NCBI GenBank assembly: GCA_903930255.1
Contig: CAIYYA010000204.1
Span: 1-32,100 of the forward strand
Length of the DNA stretch: 32,100 nucleotides
Source of the DNA: an uncultured beta proteobacterium
GTDB taxonomy: Bacteria; Pseudomonadota; Gammaproteobacteria; Burkholderiales; Burkholderiaceae_C
Direction: 5' to 3'
Shown here: positions 16,429-25,070 of the stretch, piece by piece
How positions within the stretch are numbered: position 1 is the first letter of the stretch
How the letters are laid out: the number at the start of each line of letters is the position of its first letter
Notes under the pieces: model-generated
Seen by the model: only the letters and a program-made list of their open reading frames with translations
Databases searched by the model: none
Told to the model about the DNA's origin: nothing
Made by a program: the position numbers and the translations under genes

Positions 16429-16797
16429 ATGGAAACCAATTCAACATTTGCGAACGCTGCGCCTCTGCTGGATGTTGCGCGGGGTGTTGGCATGATGGGC
16501 TCGGAGTCAGGTTTGCGCAAAATCCTGAAAACCGTGGTGCTCAGCATGACTGCCGATTTACCCAAAATTGAATCTGCTTTGCAAGCGGGTGACGTGCCCA
16601 CCGCCAATCGTTTGTTGCACGCCATCAAAGGTTACATGCCTATTTTTGCCTGTGACCCGCTGGTTGAGTTGGTCACTGCGGTTGAAAAACTCAGCAAAAC
16701 GGCACCCATTGAGCAGGTGCAGAGCCCTTATCAGCAACTCGGTCCCCAATTGCATGCACTGGTTGCCGAAATTGAAATTTTTCTTACGACAGATTGA
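16429..16797 (+). CDS. Stand-alone histidine phosphotransfer (Hpt) protein
   Basis: All-helical single-domain protein (122 residues). The segment RLLHAIKGYMPIFA contains the Hpt signature, with His64 as the expected phosphorylation site. It would shuttle phosphate between a histidine kinase and response regulators. The 5' half (TFANAAPLLDVARGVGMMGSE) looks like the first helix of single-domain Hpt proteins. ATG 16429 is preceded by AGG about ten bases upstream. It opens the chemosensory gene run, 72 bases before a single-domain receiver. No hybrid kinase is visible in the window, so its donor is unknown. Confidence 0.85.
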   Translation: METNSTFANAAPLLDVARGVGMMGSESGLRKILKTVVLSMTADLPKIESALQAGDVPTANRLLHAIKGYMPIFACDPLVELVTAVEKLSKTAPIEQVQSPYQQLGPQLHALVAEIEIFLTTD

Positions 16798-16869
16798 GCT
16801 TGGCGGTTGTTGACCAAATAAATCCTGCTAAGCTTTGCTCTCTAAAATATTACGAACGGGAATACAAAA

Positions 16870-17256
16870 ATGACCAAGTTGGCTTTAGCCCGAATTTTGG
16901 TGGTGGACGACGACGAAGTTATGCGCACTTTTGTCGTCAACACCTTGCGTCGCATGGGCATTCAAACGATCGAAACCGCCACCGACGGTGTGCAGGCTTT
17001 GCGCGTCATGATCACGTTTCGCCCTGATCTGGTGCTCACCGATATTCACATGCAACCCATGGACGGACTCGAGTTTGTGCAGCAACTGCGCGGCCATAGC
17101 AACCCGCTGGTGAAAAACATGAAAATTATTTTCATGAGCGCTGATGCCAGCACGGCCACACTCGAAAGCGCCATGCCGCTGGGCACCTTTGGTTACATCG
17201 TCAAGCCCCCCCGACTGGAGAACTTGCAAACCAAGCTGGAGCTGGCGCTGAAGTGA
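16870..17256 (+). CDS. Single-domain response regulator (CheY-like)
   Basis: Receiver domain alone (128 residues), with acidic residues Asp13-Asp15 binding Mg, phospho-acceptor Asp58 ([12 protein letters not shown]), switch Ser90 (IFMSADAS), Tyr109 and Lys112 (GYIVKPP). No output domain is present, so it acts by protein binding, like CheY, or as a phosphate sink or relay partner for the Hpt protein upstream. GGGAA precedes the ATG. It differs clearly from the second CheY at 19466 (Ser instead of Thr switch, Tyr instead of Trp before the lysine), suggesting a separate role. Confidence 0.93.
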   Translation: MTKLALARILVVDDDEVMRTFVVNTLRRMGIQTIETATDGVQALRVMITFRPDLVLTDIHMQPMDGLEFVQQLRGHSNPLVKNMKIIFMSADASTATLESAMPLGTFGYIVKPPRLENLQTKLELALK

Positions 17257-17296
17257 GTCGTGCCGCTTGGCCTTTAACCATCAGGAAACAAACATC

Positions 17297-18820
17297 ATGA
17301 ATTTTTTTGGTTTGGGTGTTGCTTTCTTAAAGCCCATGTCGGGGCGCGTGCGGTTTTGGGTGTTACCCGGGCCGATGATTGCTGCCTTGGCGCTGATTGC
17401 TTTGCTGCATCTGTTCGAGGGTGCTGATCCAGTCTCTGGCAGCATGATTGCGCTGATTTCGCTGTCGGGTCTGATGTTATGGGTTTATTTGCAGCGGGCT
17501 TTTTTTAGCATCACCCGAGTTGAGCGTGATCGCACTGAAAGCTCTATGGATGCGGTTTCGAACGGAGACCTATCCTTGGGCAGTGGGCAAGTGGGCAACA
17601 GCCTGGGCAACTTTGGCAAACATCTCGAAGTGATGATTTCCAACATGTCGAGCATGGTGGCGAATATCCGCACCGCTGCGGTGCTGCTGGGCGATACCGG
17701 CAAAAAACTGGTCGAAGACACCCGTTCGCTGGCGGAACGTGCTGAAACACAGGGGCAACATTTGCAACAGACATCGCTGCACGTGAAAACCGTCAGCGAA
17801 ACCGTGGCGCGCAATGCCCAGGCGGCGCAAGAGGTGAGCATGATGACTGCCAGCCTGCACACCGAGGCTGATTCGGCAGGCAAAAAAATGCACGAAGCCA
17901 TGCAAAGCATGGGGCCGCTCGAAGTCACCTCCAAGCGCATGTCTGAAATCATTGGGGTGATCGACGGCATTGCTTTTCAAACCAACCTGCTCGCCCTGAA
18001 TGCGGCCGTTGAGGCCGCGCGTGCCGGTGAGCAGGGGCGTGGTTTTGCGGTGGTGGCCACCGAAGTGCGCAACCTGGCCAAACGCAGTCAAGTGGCTGCG
18101 GCTGAAATTCGCGGGCTGATTGCCGAGTCGTCGAACCGCGTTGGCGAAACCGTGCGCGGTATCCGTGACATCAATGGCACCATGGAAAGCCTGATTTCTG
18201 GCATTGGCGAAATCGCCATGAACGTCAACGTCATGGCTGAAGGCAGTGCCGCGCAAAGCACGGCGCTCGAAGAAGTGGTGCACGCGGTGGGCGACCTTGA
18301 TGTGTTAACTCAAGAAAACGCGCTGCTGGTGAACCGCGCTAGCTTCAACTCCGACCGCCTGATTCAACAGGCCAGCACACTGGAAATTTCGGTGGGCGAC
18401 ATCCGTCTGCGTCAGGGCACGGCTGATCAGGCACGCCAGCTGGTGTTTGACGCCTTGGTGCATTTGCGCTCAGTGGGCTACGAACAGGCGGTGCACGACT
18501 TCCACGACAAAGGTGGTGTGTTTATCGACCGCGACATGTATGTGTTTATTTTTAACCGTTCCGGCTACTACGAGGTGCATGGCGCCATGCCCGAGAAAGA
18601 TGGCTCCGACATGCGTGCCATTGCGGGCCTGGATGCCGAGCAACTGGTGGCGGATGCCTTTGAGGCGTGTGATCTGGATCAGGGTGGCTGGGTTAACTAC
18701 ACCATCATCAACCCGCTGACACACGACACACAGTCCAAAACGTCCTATGTGGTGCCGATCGACGACGACCGCCTGATTGGCTGCGGCTGTTATCTCAACT
18801 CGCAATGGTTGAACGTATGA
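17297..18820 (+). CDS. Methyl-accepting chemotaxis protein with C-terminal Cache-like domain
   Basis: Chemoreceptor (507 residues) with an unusual order. Two membrane helices (about 21-40 and 47-66) are joined by a loop of only about six residues, so there is no periplasmic sensor. A cytoplasmic signalling domain follows (about 100-375) with the conserved hairpin tip ([21 protein letters not shown]). Residues about 379-505 resemble a single Cache (sCache_2-like) domain: [20 protein letters not shown], then [19 protein letters not shown] and the closing IGCGCYL. Cache domains are normally periplasmic; here it should lie in the cytoplasm after the signalling hairpin. ATG 17297 is chosen over a TTG at 17267 because CAGGAAA (17282-17288) precedes it. 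The stop overlaps the next gene. Confidence 0.9.
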   Translation: MNFFGLGVAFLKPMSGRVRFWVLPGPMIAALALIALLHLFEGADPVSGSMIALISLSGLMLWVYLQRAFFSITRVERDRTESSMDAVSNGDLSLGSGQVGNSLGNFGKHLEVMISNMSSMVANIRTAAVLLGDTGKKLVEDTRSLAERAETQGQHLQQTSLHVKTVSETVARNAQAAQEVSMMTASLHTEADSAGKKMHEAMQSMGPLEVTSKRMSEIIGVIDGIAFQTNLLALNAAVEAARAGEQGRGFAVVATEVRNLAKRSQVAAAEIRGLIAESSNRVGETVRGIRDINGTMESLISGIGEIAMNVNVMAEGSAAQSTALEEVVHAVGDLDVLTQENALLVNRASFNSDRLIQQASTLEISVGDIRLRQGTADQARQLVFDALVHLRSVGYEQAVHDFHDKGGVFIDRDMYVFIFNRSGYYEVHGAMPEKDGSDMRAIAGLDAEQLVADAFEACDLDQGGWVNYTIINPLTHDTQSKTSYVVPIDDDRLIGCGCYLNSQWLNV

Positions 18821-19452
18821 CCGAACAAGCGAAACCCACTGAATTATCTAAACAGGCTTTGGTCGACCTGACCTCACAGGTGTTACCGGTGTGGGCACGC
18901 CATTTGGCCAGCTCACGCAGCCAGTCCGAGGTCGCTGTGGCGGAAATGCTCGGTGCCTTTGCCGAAATTGGGCCGCACCTGAATCTGGCTGAGCGCCAGT
19001 CTCAACAGATTTCGGCCGCCTTGGCGCAGGCCGATGGCGGCATAACCCAGTTGGCTCAAGCTTGCGATGCGGTGCTGCAACCCGTGCTGAAAGACTGCAC
19101 GCCTCAAGCAGCTGCGGCAATTGCCCAGGTGCAACGCATGATTCATGTCTGTGTCGATGCGCTGGAGGCCATTGCAAAACCCTTTGAGCACGAAACCCGC
19201 ATGGTGGGGCAGCAGGTCGAACGCATGTACCGTGGTTTTCAGTACCAAGATCGCATCAGCCAGATGATGACGGTGTTGCAAGAAGACATGCTGCGCTTGC
19301 AGCTCACTTTGCATGCACCAACGCCAGACCTCAACGCTTCAGACTGGCTGCAACGGCTGCAATCGACCTATGTGATGGCCGAGCAGCACGAGCAGCACCA
19401 CGATAGCGGCGACGCTGCACAGGCTGGCGAAGAAGAAACCACATTTTTTTGA
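18817..19452 (+). CDS. Helical chemotaxis protein, candidate CheZ-like phosphatase
   Basis: Protein of 211 residues, apparently almost all alpha-helical with heptad-like patterns and no membrane segment. Its strongest clue is [16 protein letters not shown] near the end of the long helices. Asp145 and Gln149 form a QDxxxQ motif like the catalytic pair of CheZ (Asp143/Gln147 in E. coli, a 214-residue protein). The tail is acidic and ends in EEETTFF, possibly a CheY-binding peptide as at the CheZ C-terminus. ATG 18817 overlaps the receptor stop (ATGA); ATG 18805 in the same frame is an alternative adding four residues. It lies 13 bases before cheY. Overall similarity to CheZ is not obvious by eye, so the function is an inference. 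Confidence 0.6.
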   Translation: MTEQAKPTELSKQALVDLTSQVLPVWARHLASSRSQSEVAVAEMLGAFAEIGPHLNLAERQSQQISAALAQADGGITQLAQACDAVLQPVLKDCTPQAAAAIAQVQRMIHVCVDALEAIAKPFEHETRMVGQQVERMYRGFQYQDRISQMMTVLQEDMLRLQLTLHAPTPDLNASDWLQRLQSTYVMAEQHEQHHDSGDAAQAGEEETTFF

Positions 19453-19465
19453 TAAGGAAACTGAA

Positions 19466-19834
19466 ATGGCACAGACTATTTTGATCATTGACGACTCGGC
19501 CAGTCTGCGCCAAGTGGTCGCCATGGCTTTGCAAGGTGCTGGCTACGAGGTTCTGCAGGCCGGTGATGGGCTGGCTGCAATGGCACTTCTTGATGGTCGC
19601 AAAATCAACATGGCGGTGTGCGATGTGAACATGCCGCGCATGAACGGCATTGAGTTCGTCAAGGCCGCGAAAGCGCTGCCCAACTACCGTTTTCTGCCCA
19701 TTCTGATGCTCACCACCGAGAGTCAGGAAGCCAAAAAAGAAGAAGGCAAGGCCGCCGGTGCCAAAGCCTGGATGGTCAAACCCTTTTCGCCAGCCTCGCT
19801 GCTCAACGCTGTTTCCAAACTCTGCTTGCCTTGA
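19466..19834 (+). CDS. cheY: CheY-type response regulator
   Basis: Single receiver domain (122 residues) with Asp9/Asp10, phospho-acceptor Asp53 (CDVNMPRMNG), switch Thr83 (LMLTTESQEAKKEEGKAAGA) and Lys105 (WMVKPF). The TTESQEAKKEEGKAAGAKAW region is typical of CheY proteins encoded next to cheA, so this is the likely phosphate acceptor of CheA. Trp102 replaces the usual aromatic Tyr/Phe switch residue. ATAAGGAAA precedes the ATG. A heptanucleotide array begins three bases after its stop. Confidence 0.94.
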   Translation: MAQTILIIDDSASLRQVVAMALQGAGYEVLQAGDGLAAMALLDGRKINMAVCDVNMPRMNGIEFVKAAKALPNYRFLPILMLTTESQEAKKEEGKAAGAKAWMVKPFSPASLLNAVSKLCLP

Positions 19835-19836
19835 AT

Positions 19837-19963
19837 TTAGTTGTTAGTTATTAGTTATTGGTTATTAGTTGGTAGTTGGTAGTTGGTAGTCCAACTCAAA
19901 ACTACAAACTCAAAACTACAAACTCAAAACTACAAACTCAAAACTACAAACTAATGACTAATC
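19837..19963. repeat. Heptanucleotide inverted array between cheY and the STAS gene
   Basis: The left arm (about 19837-19889) consists of TTAGTTG/TTAGTTA/TTGGTTA/GTAGTTG units at a 7-base period. A turn at TAGTCCAACT is followed by the right arm (about 19894-19963), in which AACTCAA and AACTACA alternate four times at 14-base period. The arms could fold into a long hairpin. The array runs right up to the ATG of the STAS gene and leaves no space for a normal ribosome binding site. Confidence 0.9.
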
Positions 19964-20245
19964 ATGAGTACACCCTTTGAGCTTCCCGAAGAAATGACCA
20001 TTTACAGTGCTGTCGAAACGCGTGACAAATTGCTGGCCTGGGTTACTGAGCAAACCGCCAAAAGCACCAAAATGCTGGAAATCAGCGCTGCCAAGGTCGA
20101 GCAAATCGACGGTGCTGGCTTGCAATTGCTGGCCGCTTTGGCGAATATGGATCAGCCCTGGCGTGTCAGCCAACCCAGTGAAGCCTTTTCCCAGGCTTGC
20201 AAGACACTCGGACTGAACCAGTGGTTGCATCAGCCAGGCCTTTAG
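19964..20245 (+). CDS. Small STAS-domain protein
   Basis: Single STAS domain (93 residues) of the anti-sigma-factor-antagonist/MlaB type, recognised from the central IDGAGLQLLAALAN loop and helix. The position that carries a phosphorylated Ser/Thr in SpoIIAA-like proteins is Gly here (D-G-A-G), so classical phosphoswitching is unlikely. It sits directly before cheA; STAS genes next to cheA are known from other chemosensory clusters, usually without defined function. No Shine-Dalgarno sequence is visible because the heptanucleotide array abuts the ATG. The stop codon TAG is itself the first part of the next array. Confidence 0.85.
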   Translation: MSTPFELPEEMTIYSAVETRDKLLAWVTEQTAKSTKMLEISAAKVEQIDGAGLQLLAALANMDQPWRVSQPSEAFSQACKTLGLNQWLHQPGL

Positions 20246-20303
20246 TTGGTAGTTATTAGTTGGTAGTCCAACTCAAAACTCAAAACTCAAAACTAATAAC
20301 TCA
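20243..20303. repeat. Heptanucleotide inverted array between the STAS gene and cheA
   Basis: The left arm TAGTTGG/TAGTTAT/TAGTTGG (20243-20263) meets TAGTCCAACT, and AACTCAA units (three in series) plus AACTAATAACTCAA form the right arm to about 20303. The first TAG is the STAS stop codon. The cheA ribosome binding site AAAGGA (20305-20310) begins just after the array. Confidence 0.88.
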
Positions 20304-20318
20304 AAAAGGACTTCCGAC

Positions 20319-22502
20319 ATGAGTAACGATGCCGATCAAGACTTTATTGCAGCGGCCATGCCCGCGTTCATCAGCGAAGCTGGCGAACAAACCGAAGCCA
20401 TTGAAACCCTGCTGCTCGAGCTCGAAGAGCAGCCCAACGACCGTGAGCTGCTCGATTCGCTGTTTCGTTGTGCTCACACCGTCAAAGGCTCGGCCGGTAT
20501 CTTTGGCTTGAACAAGGTGGTCGAGTTCACCCACCATGTCGAAACCTTGCTCGATCAGCTGCGTGAAGGCAAGCATGCGCTGAACCCCGCGATGAGCACG
20601 CTGCTGTTGGAGTGCAACGACCAAATCAAGTTTCTGGTTGACACCGCCAGCGACGAAGCCGCCGATACACCCGAACAAAAAGACTTGCGCGCTGATCTGG
20701 TGATCCAATTGCGCGCCTACACCGATGAGGCTCCAGCGCCCGTCGTACAAGCACCGAAAGCTACAAAGAATGTAGCAAAAGAGGGGGCTTTGAACGAGTG
20801 GGCGATCTCGGCACGTTTTGGCCAGGAAACCTTTCGCAACGGCATGGACCCGCTCTCGATTGCCAAATATCTGAATAATTTGGGCACCCTCAAGTCGGTT
20901 GCCTGTGCCGTCGACGCGGTGCCATCGCTGGTCAACCTGAACCCCGAAACCTGCTATTTAAGCTTTCAGATGCTGTTGCAGTCGAGCGCCACGCGTGACG
21001 AGGTCGAGGGTGCGTTCAGTTTTGTAGCTGACGACTGCGAGCTTGACATTAAAGCGCCAGAAACCCCAGGTCAGCAACTGCTGCGTGCCATTGAGGACAT
21101 GCCTACCACCCCGCGTTTGGGTGACATGCTGGTTTCCGTAGGCGCGTTGAGCCAAGATAAGCTCACTGAGGTGCTCTCGAATCAAGAGCGTTCTGCGACC
21201 GCTGCGCAAGGACAAAAACCAAAAATCGGCAATCTTCTGGAAACCAAGGGTGGCGTGCCACCCGAGGTCGTCGAAGCAGCACTCAACAAGCAGCAAAAAG
21301 CGCGTGAAACCAGCGGCGGCGAAGAAAACCGCTACATCCGTGTGCAGGCGGATCGGCTCGACGCGGTAATCAACTTGCTGGGCGAGTTGGTCATTGCCGG
21401 TGCCGGTGCCAATTTGCTGGCGCGCGAAACGCGCAATGTGGCGCTGATCGAGATGAATCTGCACATGAACAGCCTGATCGAAGAAATTCGCAACGGCACG
21501 CTGGGCTTGCGCATGGTGCCAGTGGGCGAAACCTTCAGCCGCTTTAGGCGTGTGGTGCGCGACACGGCTTCAAGCCTGGGCAAAGAGGTTAACTTTGAGA
21601 TTGTGGGCGGCGAGGCCGAGCTCGATAAATCGATGGTCGAAAAAATCGCCGATCCGTTGATGCATCTGGTGCGTAACTCGCTCGACCACGGGCTCGAGCC
21701 ACCGCAAGAGCGCGTGGCAGCAGGCAAAACACCGGCGGGCAAACTTATCTTGAGTGCACGCCACGAAACCGGCGCGATTTTGATTCGCATCGAAGACGAT
21801 GGTCGTGGCATCAACCGTGAGCGCGTGCTGCAACGTGCCTGGAACAAGGGGCTGATCGAGCAGGGCGTGGTGCCGAGCGACGATGTCATCAACATGATGA
21901 TTTTTGAGGCGGGGTTTTCCACTGCTGAGCAAGTCACCAACCTGTCAGGGCGTGGTGTGGGCATGGACGTGGTGCGCCGCAATATTGAGGCGTTGCGTGG
22001 CTCGCTCAAGCTCGACAGTCGCCCTGGGCGTGGGCTCACGGTAGATATTCGCTTGCCGCTGACTTTGGCGATCATCGACGGCTTTCTGGTGGGCGTGGGC
22101 AAAGCCAAATTTGTGCTGCCGCTGGGTTCGGTGGTCGAAGTGATCGAAGCGGGTGGCCAGCATGTGCGTGTGGATGCCACCGGGCGCCATTGTGTTGAGC
22201 TGCGTGGTAATGCTTTGCCGGTGGTGCGTTTGCGCACGCTTTACAGCGTCGAATCGGGCAAACCCGAGCGCACCAGCGTGGTGGTGGTGAGTTCGCCCAA
22301 GGGCAAATATGGCATCGAAGTCGAAGTGCTGTTGGGGCAACAGCAAACGGTCATCAAGCCGCTCGGGCGCTTGTTCAAAACCCTGCGCGGCATTTCGGGC
22401 TCGAGCATTTTGGGCAGCGGTGAAGTTGCATTGATTCTGGATGTCGCCTCGCTGGGTGAACTGGTCACGGCCGATAAAAATTTGATCAGGGCTTCGGCCT
22501 GA
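20319..22502 (+). CDS. cheA: Chemotaxis histidine kinase CheA with MshEN-like insert
   Basis: Central kinase (727 residues). P1 Hpt domain (1-110) has phospho-His53 (CAHTVKGSAGIFG). A linker is followed by a P2-like domain (about 157-245). Residues 266-325 form two 24-residue repeats, each starting R/K-L/I-G and ending in Gln, resembling the cyclic-di-GMP-binding MshEN motif. P3 dimerisation starts about 338 (RYIRVQADRLDAVINLLGELV). The P4 ATPase has the N box (Asn453, His457), the G1 box DDGRGI (493-498) and the G2 box GRGVGMDVV (544-552). The P5 CheW-like domain covers about 590-720. All catalytic boxes are intact, so it should be an active kinase phosphorylating CheY. AAAGGA lies eight bases before the ATG. 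A 6-bp palindrome (GCTACA/TGTAGC, 20760-20776) lies in the P1-P2 linker. Confidence 0.97.
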   Translation: MSNDADQDFIAAAMPAFISEAGEQTEAIETLLLELEEQPNDRELLDSLFRCAHTVKGSAGIFGLNKVVEFTHHVETLLDQLREGKHALNPAMSTLLLECNDQIKFLVDTASDEAADTPEQKDLRADLVIQLRAYTDEAPAPVVQAPKATKNVAKEGALNEWAISARFGQETFRNGMDPLSIAKYLNNLGTLKSVACAVDAVPSLVNLNPETCYLSFQMLLQSSATRDEVEGAFSFVADDCELDIKAPETPGQQLLRAIEDMPTTPRLGDMLVSVGALSQDKLTEVLSNQERSATAAQGQKPKIGNLLETKGGVPPEVVEAALNKQQKARETSGGEENRYIRVQADRLDAVINLLGELVIAGAGANLLARETRNVALIEMNLHMNSLIEEIRNGTLGLRMVPVGETFSRFRRVVRDTASSLGKEVNFEIVGGEAELDKSMVEKIADPLMHLVRNSLDHGLEPPQERVAAGKTPAGKLILSARHETGAILIRIEDDGRGINRERVLQRAWNKGLIEQGVVPSDDVINMMIFEAGFSTAEQVTNLSGRGVGMDVVRRNIEALRGSLKLDSRPGRGLTVDIRLPLTLAIIDGFLVGVGKAKFVLPLGSVVEVIEAGGQHVRVDATGRHCVELRGNALPVVRLRTLYSVESGKPERTSVVVVSSPKGKYGIEVEVLLGQQQTVIKPLGRLFKTLRGISGSSILGSGEVALILDVASLGELVTADKNLIRASA

Positions 22503-22520
22503 ACCGGCTGAGGGGACAAA

Positions 22521-25061
22521 ATGAATTTGAAGAACATGAAGATCGGTTCGCGACTGAACCTGTTGATCAGTGTGCTGGCGCTGTTTTTAATTGTGGGCGG
22601 CGCGGTGGGTCTGCTGAGTCTGTCCAAAAACAACGAAAGTCTCAGAAATCTGTATGAAGAGCACCTGGTGGCTACGCACCAGCTCGACCAGATCGACTCG
22701 CTGATGCTGCGCAATCGCCTGGTGATCAGCAACACACTGCTGTTGCCCACCAGCGAACGTGTGGCCAAATACACCAAAGAGGTCGATGGCAACATTGCCA
22801 CCATCAGCAAGCTGTGGGAAGAGTTTTCGAAAATACCGCAATCACCTGAGGCGCAAGCGGCAGCCAAGCAGTTTTACGAAACCCGGCGCGAGTTTGTCCA
22901 GGGACTCAAAGCGGCGGTGCTGGCCTTGCGCACTGAAGATTTGCTGGAGGTGAATCGCATCGTGATTGAAGACATGAGCCCTTTGTACGATGCCACCAAG
23001 CCGCACCTACAGGCTTTAATCAAAACCAACCAGGAGATGGCCCTGGCCGAGTACACCGATTCGCTGGCACGCTATGTCTGGGTGCGCAACATTTCCATGG
23101 CTGGACTGCTGGCGGGTTTGCTGTTTGCGGTGTTTTTTGGCATCTATCTGGTGCGCGGCATCACCCGCCCACTGGCGCGCGCGGTGCAAGTGGCGGATGA
23201 CGTGGCGGCGGGGCAACTCGATGGCACGATCGTTGTCGATAGTCAAGACGAAACCGGCCAGTTATTGACCTCGATGGCCAAAATGCAAGCCGTTTTGGGG
23301 GAGTTTCAGGCAGCTCAGGCTGAAATGGCGCGCCAGCACGAAGCCGGCATGCTCGACTTCAAAATGTCGACCCAGGGTTTGCCGGGGGCTTATGCGCACA
23401 TGGCTGAATCAACCAATACGCTGGTGCAAGCGCACATTGCCGTCAAGATGAAAGTGGTGGAGGTGGTGCAAGCCTACACAGCCGGTCAGCTCGATGTGCA
23501 AATGGATCGCCTGCCGGGGCAAAAGGCGCGGGTCACCGAGGCCATGGACAAAGTGCAGGCGAGCATGAAAGCAGCCACCGAGGCAGCCACCTTTAACGAA
23601 CGCATTCGCTTGTCGCTGGACAGCCTGCCGGTATGTGTCACCGTTTCCAATGCACAAGCCCTGCTGGTGCACGCCACACCACCTGCCAAAGAGTTGCTCA
23701 AATTGTTTGGTGGCGCCAGCTTCGATACCGACAAGTTCTATGGCAACAAGCTCAGCACTTTATTCAAGAACCCGCAAGACTCGGCTAAATTTGACCAGGC
23801 GGTGCGTTCAGGCGAAACCGTCGATATGGAAATCCAGGGTCGCAAATTGCGCCTGCTGGCACGCCCCGTCACGGACAGTCATGGCCAACCCATGGGGCGC
23901 ATCACCCAATGGCTCGACCGCACCGACGAAATCGCCTCTGAGCAAGAGCTTGACAACATGGTCAGCGCGGCCACCCAGGGCGACTTCAGCGGACGACTGC
24001 GGCTGGACAACAAAACCGGATTCTTTGCCAAAATTTCAGGCGGCATGAACCAACTGGTACAAACCAGCGAACAAGGCCTGGAAGATGTCGCGCGCGTCTT
24101 GCTGGCCTTGGCCGAAGGCGACTTGACACAACGCATCACGAATGACTATCACGGTCTGTTTGGCCGGGTAAAGGACAGCGTCAATAGCTCTAACGACAAC
24201 CTCACCCGGGTCATGGGAGAGGTGCGGGCGGCAGCCGATGCCCTCACCGGAGCCGCCAATCAAGTCTCTGCAACCGCCCAGTCGCTCAGCCAGGCGGCCA
24301 GCCAACAAGCCGCCAGCGTGGAAGAAACCACCTCGCAAATTGATGTGATGAGCGCCTCTATCACGCAAAATAGCGACAACGCGCGGGTTACCAATGGCAT
24401 GGCGACCAAAGCCAACAAAGAGGCTTCTGAGGGTGGTAGTGCCGTCAATCAGACAGTGAAAGCGATGAAACAGATCGCGGCCAAAATTGGCATCGTGGAC
24501 GACATCGCCTACCAAACCAACCTGCTGGCCTTGAACGCCGCCATTGAAGCCGCCCGCGCTGGCGAACACGGCAAAGGCTTTGCGGTGGTGGCTGCCGAAG
24601 TGCGCAAGCTTGCCGAGCGCAGCCAAGAGGCAGCCAAAGAAATCGGTGAACTGGCAGGCAACAGCGTCACGACTGCAGAGCGGGCTGGCAAACTGTTGGA
24701 CGAAATTGTGCCCAGCATCCAAAAAACCAGCGAACTGGTGCAAGAGATTGCTGCAGCCAGCAGCGAGCAAAGTGAATCGGTCACACAAATTGGTGGTGCC
24801 ATGGGGCAACTCAGCAAAGCCACCCAGCAAAACGCCAGTGCCTCCGAAGAGCTGGCCGCCACCAGCGAAGAGTTGTCGGGTCAGGCTGAACAATTGCAGC
24901 AAAGCATTGCTTTTTTTAACACCGGCGATGCGCCAGCACCCGTGCGCGACCGCCACGCCCTGCCGGCGCCGAGCCGCCGGGCTGCGTCGGGCCAAGCCAG
25001 TGCCCCGCTGCTCTTAGCACCGGTGCGACGCAGCGATTCGGCTAATTTCAAAGCTTATTGA
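22521..25061 (+). CDS. Methyl-accepting chemotaxis protein 1 (HAMP-PAS-HAMP type)
   Basis: Transmembrane chemoreceptor (846 residues). TM1 about 13-35, a helical periplasmic sensor of four-helix-bundle type about 36-189, and TM2 about 190-212. A HAMP domain (about 211-263) and a second HAMP-like unit (about 264-355) lead to a PAS domain (about 357-470, starting [17 protein letters not shown]). Another HAMP-like stretch (about 475-575) precedes the signalling hairpin with [21 protein letters not shown] at 661-681. The tail is Ala/Pro-rich and ends SANFKAY; there is no NWETF-type CheR/CheB tether. GAGGGGA precedes the ATG. It lies between cheA and cheW in the same transcription unit. The ligand is unknown. 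The cytoplasmic half is nearly duplicated in receptors 2 and 3. Confidence 0.94.
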   Translation: MNLKNMKIGSRLNLLISVLALFLIVGGAVGLLSLSKNNESLRNLYEEHLVATHQLDQIDSLMLRNRLVISNTLLLPTSERVAKYTKEVDGNIATISKLWEEFSKIPQSPEAQAAAKQFYETRREFVQGLKAAVLALRTEDLLEVNRIVIEDMSPLYDATKPHLQALIKTNQEMALAEYTDSLARYVWVRNISMAGLLAGLLFAVFFGIYLVRGITRPLARAVQVADDVAAGQLDGTIVVDSQDETGQLLTSMAKMQAVLGEFQAAQAEMARQHEAGMLDFKMSTQGLPGAYAHMAESTNTLVQAHIAVKMKVVEVVQAYTAGQLDVQMDRLPGQKARVTEAMDKVQASMKAATEAATFNERIRLSLDSLPVCVTVSNAQALLVHATPPAKELLKLFGGASFDTDKFYGNKLSTLFKNPQDSAKFDQAVRSGETVDMEIQGRKLRLLARPVTDSHGQPMGRITQWLDRTDEIASEQELDNMVSAATQGDFSGRLRLDNKTGFFAKISGGMNQLVQTSEQGLEDVARVLLALAEGDLTQRITNDYHGLFGRVKDSVNSSNDNLTRVMGEVRAAADALTGAANQVSATAQSLSQAASQQAASVEETTSQIDVMSASITQNSDNARVTNGMATKANKEASEGGSAVNQTVKAMKQIAAKIGIVDDIAYQTNLLALNAAIEAARAGEHGKGFAVVAAEVRKLAERSQEAAKEIGELAGNSVTTAERAGKLLDEIVPSIQKTSELVQEIAAASSEQSESVTQIGGAMGQLSKATQQNASASEELAATSEELSGQAEQLQQSIAFFNTGDAPAPVRDRHALPAPSRRAASGQASAPLLLAPVRRSDSANFKAY

Positions 25062-25070
25062 GGTAACACC

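Noticed and set aside
16810-16848. TTGACC and TAAAAT before the first receiver gene as a promoter
   Set aside because: The spacing of about 27 bases is incompatible with a standard sigma-70 promoter, and no better -10 lies at 16-18 bases.
19837-20303. Periodic arrays considered as CRISPR
   Set aside because: Units are 7 bases with no unique spacers and no cas genes nearby.
20760-20776. GCTACA-AAGAA-TGTAGC palindrome in the P1-P2 linker of cheA as another captured repeat
   Set aside because: It is suggestive by analogy with dprA, but too short to assign to a repeat family from this window alone.
24036-24995. 319-residue open frame on the minus strand opposite receptor 1 (also 27286-27993 and 30068-30565)
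   Set aside because: They recur opposite each receptor because the coding strand is duplicated; none has independent coding evidence.
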